A stretch of DNA of 64,000 nucleotides from Shewanella sp. HN-41 (GCF_000217915.1 NZ_AFOZ01000016.1:22079-86078); one strand, 5' to 3'. Shown: positions 11,500 to 22,476, counted from the stretch's first letter. Notes: a model not told the origin generated them from the sequence alone. A program made the numbers and translations.

Positions 11500-14400
11500 A
11501 TGGACAAAAGCATTTTATTACCATTAGTACAAAATGCGGCATTACTGCTCGCTTTAGTGTTTTTGTATGATGCAATACCTAAAAAACATCAGCGGCAGTA
11601 TTTTTTACTGTGGCGTCTGGGAATTGGATTTCTGATTGGTGGGATAGGCATCACCATCATGAGCAGTCCCTTGATATACCAACCTGGAATTATCTTCGAT
11701 ACCCGCTCCGTGCTCCTCTGTGTATCAGGGCTCTTTTTTGGTGGACTGCCGACATTTATCGCCATGGCCCTTACCGCATTTTATCGTATCGGTATCGGTG
11801 GCTCAGGTATGTGGATTGGAGTCGGGGTGATTATCTCATCTGGACTTATCGGGATGATGTGGCGTCAATACCGTAAGGCCTACCTTGCGGATCTCTCGGC
11901 GAAGGAAATCTTCAGTTTTGCCTATCTGGTCCATATAGTGATGTTGCTGTGGTTTTTTACTTTACCATTAGACGTCGCCTTGCCTCTCCTAATGACCATC
12001 AGTTTACCCGTACTCACGATTTACCCTATTGCCACTTGGCTGCTATGCCGGCTGCTATCGAGACGGTATGAGTCTGAGCGGGATGAGCAAATCCGCCTTC
12101 AGGATGACTTCCTCTTTCGCAGCCAATTCAACGTAGGCAATATTGGCATTGCGATAACCGATGTGGACCAAAAGTGGATCAAGGTGAATCCCCGTCTGTG
12201 CCAAATGCTGAAATATTCAGAAGATGAATTACTCCATATGACATGGAAACAGCTGACTCACCCCGAGGACATAGAGGCTGATGTCGTTAAGTTCGAATTA
12301 ATGTTGGCGGGAAAACTCGATAATTATGAGATGGATAAGCGTTTTATTGCTAAGGATGACTCGATTGTTTACACCCATATGACGGTTGCCTGTAAGCGCG
12401 TTAACAATAGTGTGCTGCTTGTGATTGCAGGTTACTTAGATGTGACTGCGCAGACTTTGGCGGATAGGGAAGTACTTGCCAGTCGTGAGCAACTCGAACT
12501 CGTGTTAAGCAGTAGCGATCTTGGGGTGTGGGATTGGGATATTCGCCGTGACAGTATTGAACGCAATGCCCGCAGCGCCGATATGTTAGGTTGCGATATC
12601 GACACGTTGAATGCTGACAGTCGCCAATGGATGGACGCCATCGCCGCCGAAGACAGGCCTAAGGTGTTGCACTCCATTGAAGCCCATCTGCGGGGGAAAC
12701 GGCGCAGCATAGGATGGAATATCGCTTAAATACCCTTAATCGAGGTGTTCGCTGGATTTTAGATACGGGTAAGGTCGTTAGCCGAGACGCCAATCATAAT
12801 GCCCTGAGGATGTGCGGAACCTACACTGATATTACCGATGCAAAACTCATCGAAGAATCGTTGAAATTGTCGGCGCTGGTATACGACAACAGCTCAGAGG
12901 CCATGAGTGTACTCGATGAAAAGGGCGTGATCATTACCGTCAATGCCGCTTTCTCCGATATCACAGGGTACAGTGAGTCCGAAGTCCGTGGCCAGCATAT
13001 TCGCCTGCTTTATTGTGATCTAAACGGCCGTGATTTTTACACGAGTATGAATGCCGAAATCCGCGAAAAGGGCCGCTGGCAGGGCGAAATGTGGCAGAGG
13101 CGTAAGGGAAAGGAAGAGTATGTTATCTGGTTAACGATAAATACCATTAACGATAAAGAAGGCCAACCCTACCGCCGAGTGGCCCTGTTCTCCGACATTA
13201 CCGATAAAAAACAGAATGAACATTTGATCTGGAAACAGGCCAACTACGATACGCTAACGGGCTTACCCAACCGCCGTATGTTACTCGAATACCTAGGGGC
13301 TGAAATAAGAAACTCTGACCGTAATCGGAATCATTTTGCCCTATTATTCCTCGACTTAGACTATTTTAAAGAAGTTAACGACACCTTAGGCCATGCGATG
13401 GGCGATCTATTGCTTATCGAAACCGCCGACCGTTTAAAAGCCTGTGTGCGCGATACCGACGTGGTCGCGCGTCTTGGGGGGGATGAATTTACCATAGTGC
13501 TGAGTGCTATGGCCGATCATAAGGGGATTGAGCGGGTCGCTGAGAATATTTTGCGGCGCATTGCCGAGCCTTATCTGCTGGGGGAAGAAACCGCCTATAT
13601 CAGTGTCAGTATCGGCATAACCTTATATCCCGATGATGCGACGAGCATTGAAGGGCTACTCAAACATGCGGATCAAGCCATGTATGCGGCCAAAGATCAG
13701 GGACGCAATCGTTTTAATTACTTCACGCCCTCCATGCAGGAATATGCCAAATATCGCATGCGATTAATCCAAGATCTGCGTCAAGCCGTGCTCAATAAAG
13801 AGTTTCAGTTGCACTTCCAGCCGATAGTGGCGCTGGAAACGGGGGCCATCACTAAGGCCGAGGCTTTGATCCGTTGGGACCATGCGGAGCGTGGTTCAGT
13901 GTCACCGGCGGAATTCATTCCCGTGGCTGAGGATACTGGGTTAATTGTCGAAATTGGTAACTGGGTCTTCGAGCAAGCGGCGCGTCAAAGCGCAGCTTGG
14001 CGACGGGAGTTGGGCGTTGAAATCCAGATCAGTGTGAATAAATCCCCGATACAGTTCCGCGATGAGGGGGCATTACTGCACAACTGGCTCGGGCTGCTGC
14101 AGGATTTGGATATGACAGGAGCCGGTGTGTGCGTCGAAATTACGGAGGGACTCTTACTCGATGCCAGCATGGGGGTGACTGAAAAACTGCTCGCCTATCG
14201 GGATGCGGGGGTACAGGTTTCCTTGGACGACTTTGGTACTGGGTATTCGTCACTCGCTTATTTAAAGAAGTTTGATATTGATTATCTCAAGATCGATCAA
14301 TCTTTTACCCGCAATGTGGATACGGATACAAACGATCAAATTCTCTGTGAAGCCATCATAGTGATGGCCCATAAGCTGGGGATGAAAGTGATTGCCGAAG

Positions 14401-14549
14401 GGGTTGAGACGGAGGCGCAGCGACAGGTGTTGCTGGCCGCAGGCTGCGATTTTGGTCAGGGATATCTATTCTCTAAACCACTGATAGCCAGTGAGTTTGC
14501 CGAAAAATATTTAGGGGCATCGGCTAAGCTTATCTCCCCAGTAGCCTAA
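11500..14549 (+). pseudogene. 5TMR-PAS-GGDEF-EAL cyclic-di-GMP protein, split by a one-base deletion
   Basis: Frames 11500-12729 and 12714-14549 form one membrane signalling protein of about 1016 residues. The N-terminal ~190 residues are multi-pass and resemble the LytS-type 5TM receptor domain. PAS domains follow (around NVGNIGIAITDVDQKW, LVLSSSDLGVWDWD and SALVYDNSSEAMSVLDEKG), then GGDEF with intact ARLGGDEFTIVL and EAL with EALIRW, LDDFGTGYSS and KIDQSFTRN. Both catalytic signatures are intact, so synthesis and hydrolysis of c-di-GMP are both possible. The break is near 12695-12705: one more A in GGGGAAACGGCG would join the frames as K-T-A-Q-H-R-M-E-Y. The upper fragment alone would lack both enzyme domains. 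Sequencing error is plausible. Confidence 0.87.
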
Positions 14550-14594
14550 ATTTCCCTTGGCCTTAGACCGAGTTGGATAATTGCCTATAAAAAC

Positions 14595-14621
14595 GCCGCG
14601 GATTTTGGTAGACTCCGCGGC
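14595..14621 (+). other. strong GC hairpin upstream of the helicase gene
   Basis: An 8-bp perfect stem (GCCGCGGA/TCCGCGGC) with an 11-base loop lies 45 bases after the GGDEF/EAL stop and 79 bases before the helicase start. There is no T run directly after the stem, only CCTCCTTTT. It could be a weak terminator for the upstream gene or a structured 5' leader of the helicase mRNA. Confidence 0.45.
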
Positions 14622-14699
14622 CCTCCTTTTGGGGCACTGCGCTTTCCATGCATTGATTTTTACCCCTTAGATGTTTTGCCACTTAGCTAAAGAGTCTTT

Positions 14700-16136
14700 A
14701 TGAAATTTGAAACACTCGGTTTATCTTCCCCCATTTTGAATGCGATAACTGAGTGCGGCTATCTGCAACTCACTCAAGTACAAGAGAAAGTGATCCCACT
14801 TGCCTTTGCAGGCAAAGATATTATGGCCTGTGCTCAAACCGGAACGGGTAAGACGGCCTCTTTTGCTTTGCCCGTGCTTGAAAAATTGTCAGCGGAGGGC
14901 ATAGATAGACCCAAACTGCGTGCGCTGGTGATGACGCCCACCCGTGAACTTGCCATCCAAGTTTGTGAGAATATTCAAAAATATAGCCAGTTCTTATCCC
15001 TTAAAACCTTAGCGGTATACGGCGGCGCGAATATGAATCCGCAGCGTAAAGGAGTGGAACAGGGGGTGGATATTCTGGTGGCCACCCCAGGGCGTTTGTT
15101 CGATATTATTGGGCAGTTTAATTTGGATTTATCGAGTGTAACGACACTCGTCGTCGATGAAGCCGACCGTATGCTCGACTTAGGCTTTGTGCGCGACATT
15201 GAAAAGGTGAAGCGTTTAATCGCGCCATTGCACCAAACTATGTTGTTTTCAGCGACCTATAGCGATGCAGTCAAACAGCTCGCCGAGAAGATGCTCAATG
15301 AACCCCAGTGGGTCAATGTGGCCGAAAACACGACGGCATCGACCGTAGTGCAGGAAGTGTATCGCGTCGATAAACGCCGTAAAGCCGAATTGTTGTCAGA
15401 ACTCGTTGGCCGTCATAACTGGCGCCAAGTGCTAGTGTTTGCGAGTACCAAGGAGAGTGCCGAATATTTATTGCAGGAATTAAAGCTCGATGGTATCGCC
15501 GCGGGCGTGTTCCATGGCGATAAAACCCAAGGCGCTCGAAACCGTGTTTTGGAAGACTTTAAAGCGGGTAAACTGCGGGTATTAGTGGCCACCGATGTGG
15601 CGGCCCGTGGCCTCGATATTCAGGCCTTACCCTTAGTGATTAACTTAGAGCTGCCTTTCCTTGCCGAAGATTATGTCCACAGAATTGGCCGTACTGGCCG
15701 TGCCGGGCTCTCGGGCCGAGCCATCTCTTTTGTCTCTCCCTCCGATGATGAGATGCTCGCTGAAATTGAAGCCTTGATTGGACAAACATTGCCTGTCTCG
15801 GTCGAGCCCGGTTATGAAGAGGGGGCGCCATTACCAGGACGTTACCGCGAGGCTCCAGCATCGACGGCCAAGGCGACTAAGTGGAGCTACAAGGCACCTA
15901 AGGACCGCACTATTGGTAAGTCAAGCGGCAAGGCGAATGGTCAGTCTAGTGAGAGTCAAGCACGGTCACGCCAAGCACCATCTCGAGCGGGAAAGTACGC
16001 TAAAGATAAATCGGCCCAGGGCGCTAATGCTCAGGTGGGGGATGGTTTTAATAAAGCTAAACCTAAACCTAAATCTAAATCCCCCTCGGCAAACCGTTCG
16101 GGTTTTGGTTCATCCCGCGGCAATAAACCGAAATAA
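14700..16136 (+). CDS. rhlE: DEAD-box ATP-dependent RNA helicase, RhlE-like
   Basis: A 478-residue RNA helicase. Motifs in order: Q motif (LTQVQEKVIPLA), Walker A AQTGTGKTASF, PTRELAIQ, DEADRMLDLGF, SATYS, VATDVAARGLDIQ and HRIGRTGRAG. After about residue 385 the protein becomes a low-complexity Lys/Ser/Pro/Arg-rich tail (KPKPKPKSKSP), usual for RhlE/SrmB-type proteins that remodel rRNA or structured mRNA. It is monocistronic, followed by a terminator at 16244. The DEAD-box family is certain; the RhlE assignment rests on length and tail. Confidence 0.9.
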   Translation: MKFETLGLSSPILNAITECGYLQLTQVQEKVIPLAFAGKDIMACAQTGTGKTASFALPVLEKLSAEGIDRPKLRALVMTPTRELAIQVCENIQKYSQFLSLKTLAVYGGANMNPQRKGVEQGVDILVATPGRLFDIIGQFNLDLSSVTTLVVDEADRMLDLGFVRDIEKVKRLIAPLHQTMLFSATYSDAVKQLAEKMLNEPQWVNVAENTTASTVVQEVYRVDKRRKAELLSELVGRHNWRQVLVFASTKESAEYLLQELKLDGIAAGVFHGDKTQGARNRVLEDFKAGKLRVLVATDVAARGLDIQALPLVINLELPFLAEDYVHRIGRTGRAGLSGRAISFVSPSDDEMLAEIEALIGQTLPVSVEPGYEEGAPLPGRYREAPASTAKATKWSYKAPKDRTIGKSSGKANGQSSESQARSRQAPSRAGKYAKDKSAQGANAQVGDGFNKAKPKPKSKSPSANRSGFGSSRGNKPK

Positions 16137-16243
16137 TCAAGCTTAGCCATAATGGCCCTCATTATGCTCACTCTATAAAGTGATCTGTAACTCGGAACCG
16201 TTATCTAGATTGGTTGTTTAATGAGATGGCATATTTTTACCCC

Positions 16244-16273
16244 AAGAGCGCAGTGATTGGACTGCGCTTTTTT
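16244..16273 (+). terminator. rho-independent terminator after the helicase gene
   Basis: A 7-bp stem GCGCAGT/ACTGCGC with a 6-base loop is followed directly by a T run (16268-16273). It lies 110 bases downstream of the helicase stop. Confidence 0.8.
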
Positions 16274-16371
16274 GTTGAGCTTGGGGAATAATATCCCTAC
16301 ACTCGAACGCCTCTAATGGCGTTATCAAGGTCGTTATCGCCAAAATATTTTAGATCCAATCGAGTTTAGCC

Positions 16372-17469
16372 ATGATAGTAAAAGCCATTCCCACCAATAT
16401 CATCACAGGTTTTTTAGGCGTTGGTAAAACCTCCTTAATCAAGCAATTACTGGCAACTAAACCCGAGAATGAGACTTGGGCAGTATTAGTCAATGAGTTT
16501 GGTGAAGTGGGGATTGACGCTGGCTTACTCAACAATAGCGATTCAGGGATCCAGATCCGTGAGGTTGCGGGGGGCTGCATGTGCTGTGCGGCGGGGGTGC
16601 CGACCCAAGTTGCCATTAATCAGCTTATTGCCCGAGCTAAACCCGATCGTTTGCTCATTGAGCCCACGGGACTTGGCCATCCAAATGAAATCATTAAGGT
16701 ATTATCTGCGCCCCATTATCAGAATGTGATCTCCCTGTGCAGCACTTTATGCCTAGTCGATGCCAGAAAGGTGAGCGATCCCCGTTACAGCACACATGCG
16801 AACTTCATCCAGCAATTACAGGTGGCCGATGTGATTATGGCCACTAAGACGGATTTATATTCAGCTACAGATCCCGCAGAAAGTGCTGCCTTATTAACGG
16901 CATTACAAGCTTATCTTAATGATTTACAACGTATTGATATTCCTGTTATCAGCCATAGTTCGCAGCGAGACTTGCCTCTGGACTTACTCGCTTTTTTGGA
17001 TCAACCACGGCGAGAGCGAGCATGGGCGCTTAAGGCTAATGTGGTTGCCAAACCCCACAGTTTACTGCGTGTGACGGCCAATACATTGGGGGAGATGGGG
17101 CTTTTTGCCGAGAATGTGAGCGAACAGCGGCTCACATTTGACCCACGTGGAATAGCGCGCAAACAGAATCATGGCGAAGGATGTTTTAGCTGTGGCTGGG
17201 TATTTGAACCTTCTCAAGAATTTGATTTTTATAGACTAATGGCATTTATTCAAGATCAAACTAGACTCGCTACAGCGGGAGAATCGCTGCTGAGATTGAA
17301 AGCCGTGATGATCACTACCGACGGTATTGCGGGCATTAATTGGGTAGATAGGGAGTATCATGTTGTCGAGCTCGATGACACCTTAGACTCAAGATTAGAA
17401 ATGATTGCGACCCAAGAGTTGGATTGGGATGATATCGAGCGGCAGTTAATGGCTTGTTTAGTCGTTTAA
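16372..17469 (+). CDS. CobW/YeiR-family zinc-binding GTPase
   Basis: A 365-residue G3E GTPase of the COG0523 group (metallochaperones). It has Walker A GFLGVGKTSLIKQ, the metal-binding CxCC motif in EVAGGCMCC, Walker B-like LLIEPTGLGHP and a nucleotide-specificity ATKTDL segment. The C-terminal CobW_C region includes GCFSCGWVF. Members load Zn or other metals into client enzymes, often under metal limitation. No Zur box was convincing upstream, so the metal and client are unknown. The gene converges on the 17490 gene with a 20-base gap. Confidence 0.85.
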   Translation: MIVKAIPTNIITGFLGVGKTSLIKQLLATKPENETWAVLVNEFGEVGIDAGLLNNSDSGIQIREVAGGCMCCAAGVPTQVAINQLIARAKPDRLLIEPTGLGHPNEIIKVLSAPHYQNVISLCSTLCLVDARKVSDPRYSTHANFIQQLQVADVIMATKTDLYSATDPAESAALLTALQAYLNDLQRIDIPVISHSSQRDLPLDLLAFLDQPRRERAWALKANVVAKPHSLLRVTANTLGEMGLFAENVSEQRLTFDPRGIARKQNHGEGCFSCGWVFEPSQEFDFYRLMAFIQDQTRLATAGESLLRLKAVMITTDGIAGINWVDREYHVVELDDTLDSRLEMIATQELDWDDIERQLMACLVV

Positions 17470-17489
17470 TGGGGAATTGGTTAGTTGTT

Positions 17490-18251
17490 TCAATTGGGGA
17501 TAGTCACGCTGTGGATTTTGCTGAGATTGGCAAGTTCTCCGCTTTGGAGCATATCCTCGAAGAAACGGTCGAATTGCTGCTTGAGCGGTGCAAATTGCAC
17601 CTGTTTCGGAAACGCCATATAACCATCCTGTGTACCGATAATGGGGAAAATGGGGCCGATAGCCTGGGGGATTTTTATATTCGCTAAGGTCGCCTCGGTA
17701 TTACGCACATTCGTGGCCAGCAGATCGAGATCGCCGCGGGATAAACGCTCAATACCACTCTTGATATCGACAAACTCATCTATGGCAAGTGACTGAGTTT
17801 TTTCATTAAATGATTCGCCATAACTCCAGCCTTGCATCTTACCTATGCGTAGACCTTTGATACGCTCGTAGTCACCATTCCAGGGAATGACGCTGGCATT
17901 ACCGGCATAAAAAACAATCTCATCACGGTAGAAAGCTTTGGCTGAGAATGCGAGCAGGCTTTGCCGCGCCTGATTGAGGTATGGCCCGATCAGAATATCT
18001 GCTTGGCCACGTTCAACCATAGACTGGGCTCGGCGCCAAGGGGCGATTTCATAGTGAATAGTGACTTTTTGTTGCTTGGCGAAACGGTTCAATATGTCGA
18101 CGCCAAGGCCGGAAAATTCACCATTGGCTTGTTGTTCAAAGATTTGATTAAAGCGGGTGCCAACCGCAAGCAGATCCTCTGCCTGGACGGTACAGCAAAA
18201 ACCACTGAGTGCCAAAAGGAGGACTTTAAGATGGATTTTGCTCAGTATCAT
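17490..18251 (-). CDS. periplasmic solute-binding protein, family 3-like
   Basis: A 253-residue secreted protein with a clear signal peptide (LKVLLLALSGFCCTVQA, then ED). The mature part has the SBP_bac_3 pattern GLGVDILNRFAKQQKV, APWRRAQSMVERGQADILIG and a second lobe with LRIGKMQGWSYGE. The start at 18251 is chosen because AAGGAG lies 6 bases upstream and it places the signal peptide at the N-terminus; a longer frame to 18296 exists without such a site. No ABC permease genes are adjacent, so it may be an orphan binding protein of the kind common in Shewanella. The ligand is unknown. Confidence 0.8.
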   Translation of the reverse strand: MILSKIHLKVLLLALSGFCCTVQAEDLLAVGTRFNQIFEQQANGEFSGLGVDILNRFAKQQKVTIHYEIAPWRRAQSMVERGQADILIGPYLNQARQSLLAFSAKAFYRDEIVFYAGNASVIPWNGDYERIKGLRIGKMQGWSYGESFNEKTQSLAIDEFVDIKSGIERLSRGDLDLLATNVRNTEATLANIKIPQAIGPIFPIIGTQDGYMAFPKQVQFAPLKQQFDRFFEDMLQSGELANLSKIHSVTIPN

Positions 18252-18581
18252 GGCGCTCCTTAGGGGATTTATCATTATTAAATCAGTGGGATCCAAGGCT
18301 TAGGAGATAAACGGCATTCGTAGGCTGTGAATTGTACATCTTTTTGAGTAATTATAGACATCATGCGTGCTAAGTATAATCGAGCAACTGTGTTTTATGG
18401 GACGAATAATACCGAATTAACTTCTTGTATTACTTTGACTGTTAGCCTTAATTTTTAGGTTGTTTCAATTTGCATCCCGATAAGTGTTTAATCAGTTAAG
18501 GCCGATGAAAGGGGATTCGAGTATGCTTAGCCTCGCATTGAACATTACACCCATTGGGGTGGCTATTTGAGAATGGAGATT

Positions 18582-19112
18582 ATGAAGTTACAGCATGTTG
18601 ATAAAGGCACTTACCGCAAAAACATGAACTTATTTATGGTGGTCTTAGTGCTTAGCCTGATACTGCTCTCGCTTTCCTTCGGGGCAGGGTTAATAGCGCT
18701 CTTCGGTGTGGAGACGACACCCGGTGAGCCTACGGGGAATTTTCACTTAAACTTGCTCGGTGTGATACTGGCGGCCATCCTCTGTAGTGCCATAGTTTTT
18801 CAACTTAAAGCAAAACCGTTTTTTACTGAAATTTACTATGTTTGGCAGTTAAAACAGTTGCAGAATCGCATCTATCGCAAGCTGATTAAAATAAAGGCAG
18901 CTGCGGCTAATAATGATGTTAATGCACTGATTATTTTGTTGTTTTACTATACGAGCTTAAAACAAGTTTATGTATTGGATGATAATACCTTAACCTTAGC
19001 CACAGTGGAGCAAGCGTTAAGCCAGTTGCAGACTCAAATCCAAGGACAGGGATTAGCACTTAGTGCCGAACAATTCACTCCAGAGCTGCTGGGCTCATTG
19101 TCAATCGTGTAA
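18582..19112 (+). CDS. two-helix inner-membrane protein, DUF3087-like
   Basis: 176 residues with two strong hydrophobic segments (about residues 14-40 and 54-74) followed by a soluble C-terminal part that begins with Lys/Arg-rich helices. It resembles the DUF3087 family, which has no known function; that match is from memory of the pattern. ATG 18582 is preferred because GGAG lies 5 bases upstream; ATG 18573 is also in frame. It stands alone and ends in a shared terminator with the POT gene. Confidence 0.7.
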   Translation: MKLQHVDKGTYRKNMNLFMVVLVLSLILLSLSFGAGLIALFGVETTPGEPTGNFHLNLLGVILAAILCSAIVFQLKAKPFFTEIYYVWQLKQLQNRIYRKLIKIKAAAANNDVNALIILLFYYTSLKQVYVLDDNTLTLATVEQALSQLQTQIQGQGLALSAEQFTPELLGSLSIV

Positions 19113-19115
19113 TAA

Positions 19116-19142
19116 AAAAGTGAGTATTTGCATACTCACTTT
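19116..19142. terminator. bidirectional terminator between convergent genes
   Basis: An 11-bp perfect stem (AAAGTGAGTAT/ATACTCACTTT) with loop TTGC, with an A-rich left flank, sits between the stops of the DUF3087-like gene (+) and the POT transporter (-). Confidence 0.8.
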
Positions 19143-19157
19143 CGGATAGTGTTTGGG

Positions 19158-20702
19158 TTAATGGGCCGCTTGCTGCGCCTTTTGCAGTGTCAGCAACCAC
19201 TTACCATAGAGATAAATCCCCACCGCAGAGATAGTCCCTATGGCGGCGATGATGTACCAGGCCATGCCTATGTTGTTGCTGTGGTAGAGCAGTTGCGTTA
19301 GATCATGGGCACTTTCCCCCGTATAGCTAACCAGAGTCGTAAAGGCTTCACCCTGTGGGATGGCACTTATTTCTATACTGTCCATACCGCGTGCTAGTAA
19401 TAAATCCCGTGAAAATAATTCTTTAGAGGCATAAATCTCATAGAGCTTAGGGCCAAAGTAGCCTTCTAATCCCCAACCAATCCCTTGGGGTAACATCACA
19501 AATCCCAAGTACATGGCTTTTTTGCCCTGGGGGGCGATATTACCCATAAATTCATTTTTCTTTGGACTTATCATCATTTCACCGATGGAAAACATGGCAA
19601 TAGCGAGCACGATAAACCAAGCCGCATGGAAAGCGCCGATAAACACAAAGGCTAAAATACTCAGCAAGCAACCAATGAACATGGCCGTGGTGATTCGATA
19701 TTTGGCGGTCAATGCGGCGATGATAAAGCAACTGGTCATGATAAGACCCGCATTGAGATTTAGCATGCCCTCAGGCATCACCTTAGTGCCTTCGTTATTG
19801 AGGCCGAGCCAGAATTGCAGGATACCGTTACTGGTGCCTTCGCTACCAAAAAGAGAGGTAACAATCACGCTAGTGTCGACCCATTCGGAAATATGAATGG
19901 GCAGCACATCGAACAGGGCGTTGAACAGGAACCAGAAACCTGAAAATACCAGCATATAGTAGATCACGATTGGTTTTTTAAGCTCATGCCATGCATCACG
20001 CCACAGGGCTTCTTGCTTGATTTCACCCGATTTAACTTGCTTGTTGCGCGCCAGTCGCTCAGCTTTACCTGGTTCTGTATAGGTCAGTAAGAATAAGAAA
20101 TTGAGTGAGATAATTGCAGCGCAGGCGAAAAATACATTATCCCAGGACAGTTGGCGCATATGGACGGCGACCAGCGGCCCTAAAAAACCACCAATATTCA
20201 CCACTTGGTAAAAAATCCCCCAAGCCATAGAGGTATTATTGCGATTGGTCGAGAGCACTAAGGTGCCTTGAATACCGGGTTTAAATATCCCCGTGCCGAT
20301 GGCGAGGAGTAAAGACCCTGCGAGAAATCCCCAAAAACTGGGGAAAAATGCCATAACGAGATAACCAAAGATCTTAATGATAGTCGAGCCAAAGATGGTT
20401 TCTTTGTAGCCGACTCTATCGGAAATACCGCCAGTAAATACTGGGACAAAAGTCTGCATAATGGCCCACAGCGAGATAATAATGCCGTAGTCACTGAGGC
20501 TTATGCCTAAACCACCCGCCGATTCGGGGGCTTTGGCATACAGCCCAGCACTCGCCTTAACACCGTAGTAGGCGATACGTTCGACTAACTCCATCCCGCC
20601 AACGAGCCAAAAAATGTAGCTCAAGCTCGTGATCGAGGCCCACATGCCAAGCTGTTTAACTTCTCGCAGATCGTTTTCTGCATTTGGACTATTTTGACTC
20701 AT
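19158..20702 (-). CDS. POT-family proton-dependent oligopeptide transporter-like protein
   Basis: A 514-residue multi-pass protein of the major facilitator type. It has the POT signature MELVERIAYYGVKA (ExxER...YYG) in the first helix and GIFKPGIQGTLV, which corresponds to the KP motif used in proton coupling. About 12-14 hydrophobic segments are present. Expected role: proton-driven import of di- or tripeptides across the inner membrane, but some relatives carry other substrates. It is transcribed leftward, divergent from the MATE gene, and is not part of an operon. Confidence 0.85.
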   Translation of the reverse strand: MSQNSPNAENDLREVKQLGMWASITSLSYIFWLVGGMELVERIAYYGVKASAGLYAKAPESAGGLGISLSDYGIIISLWAIMQTFVPVFTGGISDRVGYKETIFGSTIIKIFGYLVMAFFPSFWGFLAGSLLLAIGTGIFKPGIQGTLVLSTNRNNTSMAWGIFYQVVNIGGFLGPLVAVHMRQLSWDNVFFACAAIISLNFLFLLTYTEPGKAERLARNKQVKSGEIKQEALWRDAWHELKKPIVIYYMLVFSGFWFLFNALFDVLPIHISEWVDTSVIVTSLFGSEGTSNGILQFWLGLNNEGTKVMPEGMLNLNAGLIMTSCFIIAALTAKYRITTAMFIGCLLSILAFVFIGAFHAAWFIVLAIAMFSIGEMMISPKKNEFMGNIAPQGKKAMYLGFVMLPQGIGWGLEGYFGPKLYEIYASKELFSRDLLLARGMDSIEISAIPQGEAFTTLVSYTGESAHDLTQLLYHSNNIGMAWYIIAAIGTISAVGIYLYGKWLLTLQKAQQAAH

Positions 20703-21099
20703 GTCCTTCCCTTTATTATTGTTATCAAATTAAACTGTCTATAACTCATTTTTTATCAATGTGTTAGCCGATAGCCTTTCGTTGTTTTACTCGAGGCATA
20801 AAACCCAATTTGAGTTATTTAAGCCAACACTTTACCTAATTCAAGATTAAATACCAAAAAAGTAGCCAAAAATGACGAGTTGCCCCAGATCTGTTGCCAA
20901 GTGGTGCTCCGATAGTCACTGGGCTGCAATGAAAGTGTTATTCATATAACTTATTGTGATTATTATGTTTTGTTATAAATTAAATTGAATACTCCGGTTT
21001 TGTTTTATGGCGAAATTTAGGTACAATCCGTTGCCGCATTTTTGTTCATCGCTTTTTTTAATCCGATGTGCGGCTCCTTCATCTTTGTGAGACACGGTA
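20703..21099. promoter_or_regulatory. divergent intergenic region between POT and MATE genes
   Basis: 397 bases with no gene; both flanking genes read outward, so it must hold both promoters. The stretch 20930-21010 is AT-rich, with several TATAAT-like candidates that cannot be ranked by eye. No convincing operator was found. Confidence 0.5.
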
Positions 21100-22476
21100 A
21101 TGACAGCACTATCCCAGGCACCAACAGATCAGCATTTGCTCCAGGAGCCGATTGCCAAGCTTTTTTGGCGCTACACCATACCCACCATAGCATCCATGCT
21201 AGTGACTGGTGTGTATGTCACTATTGACGGTATTTTCGTCGGGCATTACCTAGGTGAAACAGGACTGGCCGGCATGATGTTGGCGTATCCCGTTGGGGCC
21301 ATTTTATATGCCATTGGAGCCATGATTGGCATGGGCAGCGCGGCATTAGTGTCGATCAATCTTGGCCAAGGCAATGTCGTTAAGGCGCGTAAACTCCTCG
21401 GTAATGCCTTTAGTCTATGTCTGTTGGCGGGTGGGCTTTTTGCCCTTATTGGTGGCGTATTTTCTCGGGATATTTTGCTTGCCTTAGGTGCAGAAGGTGA
21501 GATCCTTGAGAATGCCAACGAATACCTCTTTTGGTATTTTGCCCTGTGTCATTTCCCCATTATCTCCATGACCTTCACGACGTTACTGCGTAATGACGGT
21601 CGGCCTTCTATGGTGACCTTTGTGCTGATCTTAGGTGGAGTGCTCAACACTTTCTTAGATTGGCTATTTATTGTGGTGTTTCCCTTCGGTTTGGCGGGGG
21701 CAGCCATTGCGACTATGTTGTCCCAGGCTGTGACGGGGCTTTTGTGTTTGCAGCACTTTTTTGGCCCACGCACTCAGCTTAAGATCAACCTTGAGCAGAT
21801 GAAGCTCAAGCTCGACAATTGTTTGAACATCGCCCGCGTCGGGCTTCCTAGTTTTTTGATGAACCTCTATCTGTCGATAGTGTTAACCCTGCACAACACC
21901 GCTTTTTTGTGGGTCGGTGGACCTTTGCATATTGCCGCGTACGGCGTAGTGAGTTACACCGAAGCGTTTTTCTATTTGATTTTTGAGGGAATCGCCCTCG
22001 GTACTCAACCCATTTATAGTTTTAATGCGGGGGCCGGGCGGTTCGACCGGGTAAAACAGGCGCGCAATATTGCCTTTGGCATGACGCTACTCACCGCGGC
22101 GTTAGGGCTAGTGCTGATCTATTCCCGCCCCGAGTGGTTAGTGTATTTATTTGCTGGCGACAATCCTAATTTAACGCCGGTGGCGATTGAGGGCATGCGC
22201 TGGTATTTCTGGGGCTTACCTATGGAAGGCTTGATCTTAGTTGGCGCCAGTTTCTTTCAGGCAATTAATTGCTCTCGGCAGGCCTCGATTCTGACTGGCG
22301 CCAAACTTATCCTGATTGCCGCAATAATTTACTGTTTTGCTTGGGCATTTGGGGTTATTGGCGTGTGGATATCACTGGCGACCTGTAGTGCAATTCTCAC
22401 CTTTTGGATGTTCATCGCCATGGGGCGGGTCGAATCGCGTTTACTTTTACCTTCGACTAACGCTGCTCAAGGTTAA
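21100..22476 (+). CDS. MATE-family multidrug/cation efflux protein
   Basis: A 458-residue protein with about 12 hydrophobic segments and MATE hallmarks: VYVTIDGIFVGHYLGETGLAG in the first helix region, IGMGSAALVSINLGQG and a repeat-like second half (EGIALGTQPIYSFNAGAG). MATE proteins export cationic compounds using Na+ or H+ gradients. The ATG at 21100 follows a GTGAGACACGG leader. It is monocistronic and its substrate is unknown. Confidence 0.88.
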   Translation: MTALSQAPTDQHLLQEPIAKLFWRYTIPTIASMLVTGVYVTIDGIFVGHYLGETGLAGMMLAYPVGAILYAIGAMIGMGSAALVSINLGQGNVVKARKLLGNAFSLCLLAGGLFALIGGVFSRDILLALGAEGEILENANEYLFWYFALCHFPIISMTFTTLLRNDGRPSMVTFVLILGGVLNTFLDWLFIVVFPFGLAGAAIATMLSQAVTGLLCLQHFFGPRTQLKINLEQMKLKLDNCLNIARVGLPSFLMNLYLSIVLTLHNTAFLWVGGPLHIAAYGVVSYTEAFFYLIFEGIALGTQPIYSFNAGAGRFDRVKQARNIAFGMTLLTAALGLVLIYSRPEWLVYLFAGDNPNLTPVAIEGMRWYFWGLPMEGLILVGASFFQAINCSRQASILTGAKLILIAAIIYCFAWAFGVIGVWISLATCSAILTFWMFIAMGRVESRLLLPSTNAAQG

